A stretch of 30,243 nt of DNA from an uncultured Clostridia bacterium (GTDB taxonomy: Bacteria > Bacillota > Clostridia > Oscillospirales > Oscillospiraceae): the NCBI GenBank assembly GCA_946187475.1, contig CAMHRJ010000001.1:1-30243 (forward strand). The letters run 5' to 3'. The notes below the pieces were generated by a model. It had not been told where the DNA came from and did not search any database. It saw only the letters and a list, made by a program, of their open reading frames with translations. Below are positions 14,302 to 21,283 of the stretch, piece after piece. The position numbers and the translations under genes are program-made. Each line of letters begins with the position of its first letter. Within the stretch, counting starts at the first letter, position 1.

Positions 14302-16113
14302 TTATCCCAGGGCGGACTTGGTGGCCTCGTCCTCATACTGCCGGGTGTAGAGCCGGTAGTAATAGCCGCGCTTGGCCATGAGCTCCTCGTGCCGGCCCTG
14401 CTCTACGATCTTGCCGTGGTGCACGGTGAGGATTACGTCCGCGTGCTGGACGGTGCTCAGCCGGTGGGCGATGACGATGCTGGTGCGGCCGCGGATGATC
14501 GTGTCGATGGCGGACTGGATTTTCTGCTCGGTGATGGTATCCACCGAGGCGGTGGCCTCGTCCAGCACCAGGATGCGCGGGTCGGCGAGGATGGCCCGGG
14601 CGAAGCTGATCAGCTGCTTTTCCCCGGTGGAGAGCAGGTCGCCGCCCTCCCCCACGTCGGTGTCCAGCCCATGCTCCAGCCGGTCGGCCACCTCCGTGGC
14701 GCTCACCAGCTCCAGAGCCCGGCGGATGTCCGCTTCCGATGCCTCGGGATTGCCGTAGAGCAGGTTCTCCCGCAGGGTGCCGGAGAAGAGATGGGGCGTC
14801 TGCAGCACATAGCCGATGGCGCTGTGGAGCCAGAGCTGGCTGCGCTCCCGGGCGTCGCGTCCGTCGATGAGCACCTGTCCCTCCGTGGGCTCATAGAACC
14901 GGCAGATCAGGTTGGCCAGAGTGGATTTTCCGGCGCCGGTCTCGCCCACGATGGCCACATTGGTGCCGAAGGGGATCTCCAGCGAGAAGTGCTCCAGCAC
15001 GGTCTCCTCCCCATCGGGATAGCGGAAGGTCACGTCCCGGAAGGAGATGTCGCCCCGAATCGGCTCCCAGTTTTCCCGTCTGGGCGTGAAGCAGTCGCCG
15101 TAGGCCTCCACCACCGCGGGGGAATCCTTCACGTCCGGCTCGGTCTCCAGCAGCTTCGTCAGCCGCTCGATGTTCACCTGGGTGGTGATCAGGTCGGAGA
15201 TGGCGTCCACCACCCAGCGAATGGGCTCCATGAGTCCCTGGGCATAGCTCATGAACATGGAGAAGGTGCCGATCTGGGTCTTGGCGATGTAGCCGCCCTT
15301 CCAGAGCACCACGGCCAGGGCCAGAGAGGAGGCGAAGTTCATGGTCACGGCGAAGAGGCCACGCAGTCTGGCGGCGCCGATGGCCCGCCGGCGAATGCGG
15401 GACGTGTCCGCGACGAAAGCGCGCTCCATGGTGTCCTCCACCACCAGGGTCTTGATGGTCCGGGCGCCGGTGATGCCCTCGTTGAAGTTGCCGGTGATCT
15501 GGGAGTTGATCTCGCGAATTTCCCGGTTGGCCCGGGTCAGTCCCCGCTGGAACAGGGAGAAGAGCAGCACCGTCAGGGGCAGTACCGCCATGACCAGCAG
15601 CGCCAGGCGGGCGTTGATCACCAGCATGACCACCACCGCGCCGACCACATAGCCCAGCTGCCAGAGGCTGTCCAGCAGCGTCCAGCTCACCAGGGCGCCG
15701 ATCTTCTGGGTGTCCGACATGACCCGGGCGTGGAGATAGCCCACGCTGTTCTGGTTGAAGTAGGAAAAAGACAGAGTCTGCAGGTGGTTGAAGGCGGCGT
15801 TGCGCAGGTCCTTGTCCACGCCCACCTCGATCTCCATGCTGAAGATGCAGGCAACGTAGTTCACCAGGGCGCCGCCGCAGATCAGCGCGAGGTAGAGGAT
15901 GACAAACAGGACAATGGTATCCAGGGTGCCGCCGCCGATGAAGTGGTTCAGGGCATAGCGCTGGAACAGCGGCACGCCGATGTCCACCAGCGAGCCCACG
16001 ACGCAGCCCAGGATCATGCCGAAGACGGCTTTTTTGTAGTGTTTCAGATAGGGCAGCAGCTTCCCGATGCCGAAAAACGGGAGGCGCACGGTGTCGGTGG
16101 TGTGCCGGTTCAT
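14302..16113 (-). CDS. ABC exporter subunit carrying the catalytic Walker B glutamate
   Basis: A 603-residue half-transporter: six membrane helices within ~1-320 and an ATPase domain after ~350. Walker A is GETGAGKS (390-397), Walker B ILVLDE (514-519) with the catalytic Glu519, and a D-loop SVD follows. The signature motif is degenerate, LSTGEK (494-499) instead of LSGGQ. The adjoining gene has the opposite pattern, so the two form one asymmetric heterodimer with a single working ATP site, as in TM287/288, BmrCD and LmrCD. Its start overlaps the end of the partner by 4 nt (ATGA). It is probably a drug, lipid or peptide exporter; the substrate is not readable. Confidence 0.92.
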   Translation of the reverse strand: MNRHTTDTVRLPFFGIGKLLPYLKHYKKAVFGMILGCVVGSLVDIGVPLFQRYALNHFIGGGTLDTIVLFVILYLALICGGALVNYVACIFSMEIEVGVDKDLRNAAFNHLQTLSFSYFNQNSVGYLHARVMSDTQKIGALVSWTLLDSLWQLGYVVGAVVVMLVINARLALLVMAVLPLTVLLFSLFQRGLTRANREIREINSQITGNFNEGITGARTIKTLVVEDTMERAFVADTSRIRRRAIGAARLRGLFAVTMNFASSLALAVVLWKGGYIAKTQIGTFSMFMSYAQGLMEPIRWVVDAISDLITTQVNIERLTKLLETEPDVKDSPAVVEAYGDCFTPRRENWEPIRGDISFRDVTFRYPDGEETVLEHFSLEIPFGTNVAIVGETGAGKSTLANLICRFYEPTEGQVLIDGRDARERSQLWLHSAIGYVLQTPHLFSGTLRENLLYGNPEASEADIRRALELVSATEVADRLEHGLDTDVGEGGDLLSTGEKQLISFARAILADPRILVLDEATASVDTITEQKIQSAIDTIIRGRTSIVIAHRLSTVQHADVILTVHHGKIVEQGRHEELMAKRGYYYRLYTRQYEDEATKSALG

Positions 16114-17942
16114 GCGCCCACCTCCCCCACAGAGCTGCTTTGAATCTCGCAGATCTTCTGGTAGACGCCGCCGGCCTTGGAGAGGGTCTCGTGGTTGCCG
16201 CGCTCGTTGATCTCGCCCCGGTCCAGCACCAGGATCTGGTCGGCCTTGGAGAGGGTGGTGATGCGGTGGGAGATCAGCAGAATGGTGGCGCTGCCAAAGC
16301 GGCGCTCCAGCTCCGCGCGGATTTTGGCGTCGGTCTCCGTGTCAACGGCGGAGAGAGAATCGTCAAAAATCAGGATGGGCGTGTGCTCCGTCAGCGCCCG
16401 GGCGATGGCCGCGCGCTGCTTCTGTCCGCCGGAGAGGGTCACGCCCCGCTCGCCCACGAAGGTGTCATATCCCTTTGCAAAGCCCATGACCGTCTCGTCC
16501 AGACAGGCGGCCCGCGCCGCCTCCCGCACGGCTTCCAGCGTCATGGCTTCGTCCGTGATGGCGATGTTTTCCCGGATGGTCCGGCTGAAGAGATAGGGCT
16601 CCTGCAGCACCATGCCGATGTTCCGGCGCAGGTGGCCGGTCTCGATGTCCTTCAAGTCCACACCGCCGATGGTGATGCGCCCGCAGCCCTCCGGGAGGTC
16701 GTAGAGCTTGTCCAGCAGGAGCATAAGGGTACTTTTGCCGCTGCCCGTGCCGCCGAGGATGCCCAGGGTAGTGCCCGCCGACACCGTGAAGCTCACGTGC
16801 TTCAGCACCTCACGGCGCCCTTCGGCATAGCGGAAGGAGACGTTTTCAAAGACGATGTCCTGATCCATCGCCGGCCGGAGGCTGCGCCCGGTCTCCCGCT
16901 CCTCCTCTGCCTCCATGATGTAGGCGATGCGGTCCATGCTCACGCCGGCCTTGCTCATCTCGGCGATCATGCGGCCCAGCATGCGCACGGGCCAGGTCAT
17001 GATGGCGCCGTAGGAGAGAAAGGCGATGTATTCGCCGGCGGTCATCTCGCCCCGGAGGCAGAGCACCGACCCGAAAACCACGATCAGCATGATCTGCAGC
17101 CCGGAGAGTACGTCGCTGAGGCTCCAGAACTGGGCCAGCGGGCGGGCCAGCTTCATCCAGAGTCCGGTATAGTATTCATTCTGCGCCTCGAAGCGCTCCC
17201 GCTCCCGCCGCTCCTGGCCGAAGGAGCGCACCACCCGCACACCGGTGAGATTTTCCTGGGCGATGTCCGAGAGCTTCCCCTCGTTTTCGTCACAGTCCAG
17301 AAAGGCCTTGCCGATCTTCCCGTGGAAGTGCACCGACCGGAGGATGATATAGGGTACCGGCAGCATGGCGATGATCGTGAGCTTCCAGTTCATGCTGAGC
17401 ATGAACCCAAGACTCAGCGCCAGCAGCACCACGATGCGGAAAATGCTGGTCATCTGCTCGGACACGAAGCTTTTGAGGGTTTCGATGTCGCTGGTGCAGC
17501 GCTGGATGATGTCCCCGGTGCGGTGCTGGCTGTGCCAGGCGTAGGGCAGGCGCTCGATGTGGCGGAAAAGCTCGTCCCGCATGGTTTTCGTGAGGGTCTC
17601 GGCGCCCCGGGTGTTGCACACGCGGAAGCTGTATTGGGCAGCCACCTTCACGGCGGCCACCACGAGGATTGCTGCCGCCATGATCCAGATGTGCTCGCCC
17701 AGATAGGCCCAGCCTCCGGCCCGCTGGGCCAGCGCCATGGCGAAGGCCGGGAGATCGGCCGCCTTCCCGCCCAGGGCGTTGTCCACCGCAGCCCGGACGA
17801 TCTGGGGACTCACCATGTCCGCCAGAGCGGTCACGGCGGCGGAGACCATGCTGATCAGGAACCAGCCCTTGCTCCCCCGGAGAAACCGCCAGAGCAGGGC
17901 CCGTTCCCGGGCTTTTTCGGTTGTCGTCTTTTTGGGATTCAT
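16110..17942 (-). CDS. ABC exporter subunit with degenerate Walker B (partner of the next gene)
   Basis: A 610-residue half-transporter: six helices within ~28-330 and a C-terminal ATPase. Walker A is GGTGSGKS (397-404), the signature LSGGQ (503-507) is canonical, but Walker B is ILIFDD (523-528) with Asp528 in place of the catalytic Glu. Its LSGGQ should pair with the Walker A and Glu519 of the 603-residue partner to make the one active site. The start codon is preceded by GAGAGGA at a rather long distance (~13 nt), so initiation may be weak; a cleaner in-frame start was not seen. Confidence 0.92.
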   Translation of the reverse strand: MNPKKTTTEKARERALLWRFLRGSKGWFLISMVSAAVTALADMVSPQIVRAAVDNALGGKAADLPAFAMALAQRAGGWAYLGEHIWIMAAAILVVAAVKVAAQYSFRVCNTRGAETLTKTMRDELFRHIERLPYAWHSQHRTGDIIQRCTSDIETLKSFVSEQMTSIFRIVVLLALSLGFMLSMNWKLTIIAMLPVPYIILRSVHFHGKIGKAFLDCDENEGKLSDIAQENLTGVRVVRSFGQERRERERFEAQNEYYTGLWMKLARPLAQFWSLSDVLSGLQIMLIVVFGSVLCLRGEMTAGEYIAFLSYGAIMTWPVRMLGRMIAEMSKAGVSMDRIAYIMEAEEERETGRSLRPAMDQDIVFENVSFRYAEGRREVLKHVSFTVSAGTTLGILGGTGSGKSTLMLLLDKLYDLPEGCGRITIGGVDLKDIETGHLRRNIGMVLQEPYLFSRTIRENIAITDEAMTLEAVREAARAACLDETVMGFAKGYDTFVGERGVTLSGGQKQRAAIARALTEHTPILIFDDSLSAVDTETDAKIRAELERRFGSATILLISHRITTLSKADQILVLDRGEINERGNHETLSKAGGVYQKICEIQSSSVGEVGA

Positions 17943-17982
17943 TGGTAAATCCGTGTCCTCTCACATGGGTTTCGTGCTCTTA

Positions 17983-18011
17983 AGTCTATCAGAAAGCCTC
18001 TGAAAACACAA
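17983..18011 (-). promoter_or_regulatory. Weak candidate promoter of the ABC exporter operon
   Basis: On the minus strand TTGTGT (18006-18011) and TAGACT (17983-17988) are spaced by 17 bp, ~40 nt upstream of the first ABC gene. Both hexamers are imperfect. Confidence 0.4.
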
Positions 18012-18055
18012 GCCTGTGCAGCCGACGGAGCATTGGCAGCTTCCGCCGCGCAACA

Positions 18056-18094
18056 AGAGCGGATTTCCCGCAGTTATTGCGAGAAATCCGCTCT
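18056..18094. terminator. Terminator-like hairpin downstream of the PucR-type regulator
   Basis: A perfect 12-bp stem (18056-18067 with 18083-18094, arm AGAGCGGATTTC) has a 15-nt loop. TTTGTT follows on the plus strand and CTTGTTG on the minus strand. It separates the regulator gene from the ABC operon and most likely ends the regulator transcript. Confidence 0.6.
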
Positions 18095-18147
18095 TTTGTT
18101 CTATCCTGAAAAGGAAGCGTGAAAAGACAATACCAGATCGTTCTGGT

Positions 18148-19401
18148 TCAGCCGGGGGAGGACGTTTCCTTCCGGTGCTCGATGATCCGGCAGCCGATAT
18201 ACAGCCGTTCAAACGTGTCCTGATCCGTCAGCTCCACACCCATGATCTCCTGGCAGCGCTTGATGCGATACATGGCGGAGTTGCGGTGGATGAAGAGCTT
18301 CGCCGCAGTCTTGGACATGTCGCAGAGGGAAAACAGATAGCAGCACAGGGACTCGTAGAAATTCGTGGAATTCTGCCGGTCAGACTCCAGCAGGGTTTTC
18401 AGCTCCGGGCAGATCAGGTTTTCCGGCAGCAGGTTTCGCGTACCGTTGGCGGCGAGGATCTCGGAATAGAACTGGGAAAACAGGTACCAGCTGCCGCCGC
18501 TCGCGTCCAGAAGACCGTACTGCATGCTGAGCTTCGCCTGCTCCACATAGAGGCTGCGTTTTTCCAGGTCGTCAAACACGTTGCTGACGCCGCAGACGCA
18601 CTCCACCTTGCCGGCGGCCTCCTCCCGGATGGTCTCCAGGATCACCCGGACGGCCTCCCTGCTCTGGATGCTGCGGAAGAACAGCAGGATGGAGTCCTCC
18701 TGATTGGAGTAGATCATGCGGGGATAGTGGGACTTGATGCTGCTGCGCAGATTCTGCAGCTTGCCGCTGACGGGATTGCGCAGGGAAACGGCTATGATCA
18801 CGTACTTGGGGATGATGTTTTCTTCCCGGAAGAACGTGGTGTTTTTTAATAAGGAGAGGGGTGACTCCGTGTCCTCCAGCAGGATCTTGGCCACGTAGGC
18901 CCGCTCCGGCGCGCTGTACTCCTGGCCCTTCTTCCCGGCCAGAAAGATCTCCGCCGCCGTGCGCAGCGCCGCGTTCAGCTCCAGGGCCAGGGCCTCGTTT
19001 TCCGGCGTGGTATAGAGCACCGACGTGATGGCGTCGGGCTTTCCGTCCAGCAGGACGCCGCAGGTGGTTTGGGGAGAATCCTTGGAGATGCCCCAGTCCA
19101 CTTTGAAAGGCTCCGTCTGATCCGAGAGCCGGTCCATATAGCCGTCCTTGTAATATCCGTCGATAACCACCTCCGGCGCGGCGGTCCCGGTCTCAATGAT
19201 GGCCTGCCAGTAGGGGTCCGGACAGGGATCCGGCCCGCCGTAGGCCAGCAGATGATAGGAGATGTCCGTGAGAATCACGGGCAGCCCAAAACTTTCATAC
19301 ACATTTGCATACAGCTGCCGCACATCGTTGCAGCGGGGAAGGGCCTCCAGCACCGTGCGGTAAACATTGGCGGTTTTCGCGGTGATTTCCGGTTCCTTCA
19401 C
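18148..19401 (-). CDS. PucR/CdaR-type transcriptional regulator
   Basis: A 417-residue regulator. The C-terminal helix-turn-helix (about residues 362-388, MSKTAAKLFIHRNSAMYRIK) matches the PucR C-terminal domain, in which K-T-A-x-x-L-x-[IV]-H-[RP]-N-[ST]-x-x-Y-R is conserved. The N-terminal ~330 residues are a sensor region with no membrane segment. Such proteins often activate catabolic genes in response to a substrate. It is divergent from the ene-reductase/SDR cluster and separated by an unusual AT-rich region, so it is the best candidate for its controller. I chose the GTG at 19401 because AAGGAGG lies ~10 nt upstream; the in-frame ATG at 19464 lacks such a site and lies in the presumed promoter. 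Confidence 0.82.
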   Translation of the reverse strand: MKEPEITAKTANVYRTVLEALPRCNDVRQLYANVYESFGLPVILTDISYHLLAYGGPDPCPDPYWQAIIETGTAAPEVVIDGYYKDGYMDRLSDQTEPFKVDWGISKDSPQTTCGVLLDGKPDAITSVLYTTPENEALALELNAALRTAAEIFLAGKKGQEYSAPERAYVAKILLEDTESPLSLLKNTTFFREENIIPKYVIIAVSLRNPVSGKLQNLRSSIKSHYPRMIYSNQEDSILLFFRSIQSREAVRVILETIREEAAGKVECVCGVSNVFDDLEKRSLYVEQAKLSMQYGLLDASGGSWYLFSQFYSEILAANGTRNLLPENLICPELKTLLESDRQNSTNFYESLCCYLFSLCDMSKTAAKLFIHRNSAMYRIKRCQEIMGVELTDQDTFERLYIGCRIIEHRKETSSPG

Positions 19402-19430
19402 GGTTCGATCGCCTCCTTGGGGTCGCGCAT
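19398..19430 (-). CDS. Possible 10-residue leader peptide overlapping the regulator start
   Basis: ATG at 19430 follows AAAGGAGG at short spacing (3 nt) and opens a short frame, M-R-D-P-K-E-A-I-E-P, whose TGA overlaps the regulator GTG (GTGA). The sequence shows two ribosome binding sites in tandem. It may couple translation of the regulator, or the first site may be a relic; there is no direct evidence that the peptide is made. Confidence 0.3.
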   Translation of the reverse strand: MRDPKEAIEP

Positions 19431-19454
19431 TTTCCTCCTTTTTCCTACCGCTTA

Positions 19455-19483
19455 AAATTAACACAAGATTTTTCCAATTTCAA
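19455..19483 (-). promoter_or_regulatory. Candidate promoter of the PucR-type regulator
   Basis: On the minus strand TTGAAA (19478-19483) and TAATTT (19455-19460) are 17 bp apart. The -35 is good and the -10 is poor. Confidence 0.4.
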
Positions 19484-19624
19484 GGGTTTTTCGACGGTTT
19501 TTTTCCGAATCGGCAAATTCGAGGCCCTGAGCGCCTTAGCCGCCTCCTTGTTTATAAATATACCATGTCTCCTATAATTCTTTCGCTAATTAACGCATTT
19601 ATCTTATTATGTCCGTTATTTTTG

Positions 19625-19665
19625 GGCAAACGACAAAAAAGATTTGTTGATTTTTTGGCAAACGA
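19625..19665 (+). repeat. Operator-like direct repeat GGCAAACGA
   Basis: GGCAAACGA occurs at 19625-19633 and 19657-19665, 32 bp apart (about three helical turns), each preceded by a T-run. A related GGCAAATTCG sits at 19511. The spacing on one face of the helix suits a regulator dimer, plausibly the neighbouring PucR protein. Confidence 0.4.
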
Positions 19666-19793
19666 ACATAGCCCAACGTTCTTTTTGCGAATAAAATAAC
19701 AATTGCAAAGGTTACGGTCGGTCTCTGACGAGAGGTTGGCCTCGGAAACAAAACAGCACTCGGATGCATCCCGTTTCTTCGCACGCCCCATTC

Positions 19794-19820
19794 CAATCCA
19801 TTCAATCCATCCAATCCATC
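19794..19820 (+). repeat. Three tandem 9-bp repeats (CAATCCATY) before the MFS gene
   Basis: CAATCCATT, CAATCCATC and CAATCCATC run head to tail just upstream of the ribosome binding site of the transporter gene. A short frame from ATG 19764 to TAA 19821 would read the repeats as Gln-Ser-Ile three times (19 residues in all), but no ribosome binding site precedes it. Confidence 0.65.
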
Positions 19821-19844
19821 TAAATGACGAGAGGAGAAAACATC

Positions 19845-21134
19845 ATGCAAAAAAGTGCTCTTGTAAAAAGCTCAAAATATGCATGGATGATCTGCGCGAT
19901 GCTGGTATTGATGCAGTTCATCTACGCAGGCATCACCCTCAGCACGGTCACGCTCTACATGGAGCCGATCCTGGCTGAGCACCCCGGTCTGGCCCGCACG
20001 GCCTACGCACTCACCATCACCATCAACGGCGGCGCAAACGCCATCATGAGCTTCTTCTACGGCAACCTGGTTCAGAAGTTCGGTCTGAAAAAGATGGTCG
20101 CCTTCTGCGCCATCATCATGGTCGCGGGCGTTCTGCTCTACGCAAACGGCACGGCCATGTGGATGTTCTACCTGGGCGCTGCTCTGGAAGGCATCAGCCT
20201 CTGCTTCTGCTCCGGCGCCACCTGCTCGGTCATCTTCTCCCAGTGGTTCAGCAAGAACACCGGCACGCTGCTGTCCCTGACGGCTGTGGGCTCCGGTCTC
20301 GCCGGCGTCATCTTCAGCCCCATCGTGCAGAACTGGATCAACACCATCGGCTGGCAGGGCTCGCTGTACATCAACCTGGCCATGGTCGTCGTCACCGCCG
20401 TCCTGCTCATCATCTTCCTGAAGGAATCCCCCGAGCCCTACGGCGTGAAGCCCATGTGGAACGACCAGGTCAAGATCGCAACAGACGAGGGCAAGATCGT
20501 CCCCTACGGCGTCACCTCCAAGGAGGCTTACAAAACGCCGCAGCTCTGGATCGCCACCTTCGGCGTCGGTCTGCTGGCCCTGATCATCTACGGTTCCATC
20601 ACGAACCTGGCCATCTACTCCTCCGACCTTGGCTACAACCCGGGCACCATGCTCTCCATCATGTATCTGGGCAACATCATCCTGCAGCTGCCCTTCGGCA
20701 TGTTGGCTGATAAGCTGGGCATCCGTCCCTGCATGCTGATTTACGGCATCATGGCTGTAGCCGCCGCCTTCATCTACTCGCTGGCTCCGGCGCAGGGCGT
20801 GTTCATCCTGGGCACGGTTCTGCTGGGCGGCGCCTTCTCCATCCTGAAGGCCACCCTCCCGGTGCTGACCCTGCAGGTCTTCGGCAGCCGCGATCAGGCC
20901 AAGATCATGAGCCCCATGATCGCCGTCATGAACATCGGCGTCGCCTTCGGTACCCCGGTGCTCTCCGCTGCCTATGACATCACCGGCACCTACTCCAAGA
21001 TGTTCGTCCTCTTCGCAGTGGTGGCCGCGGTGCTGACCCTGATGCTGTTCTTCGGTCTGAAGCCCCTGCAGAAGGTCGTCAACCAGAAGAAGGCCGTCGA
21101 GGCCGGCGCCGACAACGTCGACGACATCCAGTGA
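19845..21134 (+). CDS. Major facilitator superfamily transporter of the reductive cluster
   Basis: A 429-residue carrier with about 12 hydrophobic segments and a central hydrophilic loop at ~190-220, of the type related to oxalate/formate and monocarboxylate antiporters. GNLVQKFGLKKM in the loop between helices 2 and 3, mirrored by GMLADKLGIRPC in the second half, is the MFS loop motif. The ATG at 19845 is chosen because AGAGGAG lies ~9 nt upstream; an ATG at 19824 would place that site inside the gene. It is the first gene of the cluster, so import of the cluster substrate or export of the product is its likely job. Codon choice is highly uniform and GC-ending. Confidence 0.87.
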   Translation: MQKSALVKSSKYAWMICAMLVLMQFIYAGITLSTVTLYMEPILAEHPGLARTAYALTITINGGANAIMSFFYGNLVQKFGLKKMVAFCAIIMVAGVLLYANGTAMWMFYLGAALEGISLCFCSGATCSVIFSQWFSKNTGTLLSLTAVGSGLAGVIFSPIVQNWINTIGWQGSLYINLAMVVVTAVLLIIFLKESPEPYGVKPMWNDQVKIATDEGKIVPYGVTSKEAYKTPQLWIATFGVGLLALIIYGSITNLAIYSSDLGYNPGTMLSIMYLGNIILQLPFGMLADKLGIRPCMLIYGIMAVAAAFIYSLAPAQGVFILGTVLLGGAFSILKATLPVLTLQVFGSRDQAKIMSPMIAVMNIGVAFGTPVLSAAYDITGTYSKMFVLFAVVAAVLTLMLFFGLKPLQKVVNQKKAVEAGADNVDDIQ

Positions 21135-21192
21135 TCTGATCTCTCCGCACGCTGCATACAGAAATTCTCACTCCCCCTTCCCTTTTTCCTCC

Positions 21193-21235
21193 CCTTCACG
21201 CGCATTCGGCCGAAATCCCCGGATGCGTGTGAAGG
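21193..21235 (+). promoter_or_regulatory. Long intercistronic stem-loop between transporter and ene-reductase
   Basis: Seventeen base pairs (21193-21209 with 21219-21235, two of them G-U) close a 9-nt loop. No T-tract follows, so it is unlikely to be an intrinsic terminator. A stable stem here could protect the 3' end of the transporter message or the 5' end of the reductase message, giving unequal expression. Confidence 0.5.
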
Positions 21236-21283
21236 AACCCCCCGAAGGCTGAACGTATTTTGATATAAAGGAGCTTGATTTAC

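Larger units (their letters stand above)
19402..19844. other. AT-rich divergent control region between regulator and reductive cluster
   Basis: This 443-nt stretch holds no convincing ordinary gene. Its middle (about 19440-19720) is far richer in A and T than the surrounding DNA. It contains a possible regulator promoter, a possible forward promoter (TTTATA 19550-19555, TATAAT 19573-19578, 17-bp spacing), a direct repeat GGCAAACGA at 19625 and 19657, a repeated TGACGAGAGG (19726-19735 and 19825-19834) and three 9-bp tandem repeats at 19794-19820. If the forward promoter is right, the cluster mRNA has a leader of ~260 nt. I recognise no known riboswitch in it. Confidence 0.6.

Noticed and set aside
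19552..19791. A 79-codon minus-strand frame in the AT-rich region
   Set aside because: It has no ribosome binding site, no recognisable domain, odd composition, and overlaps likely regulatory repeats.
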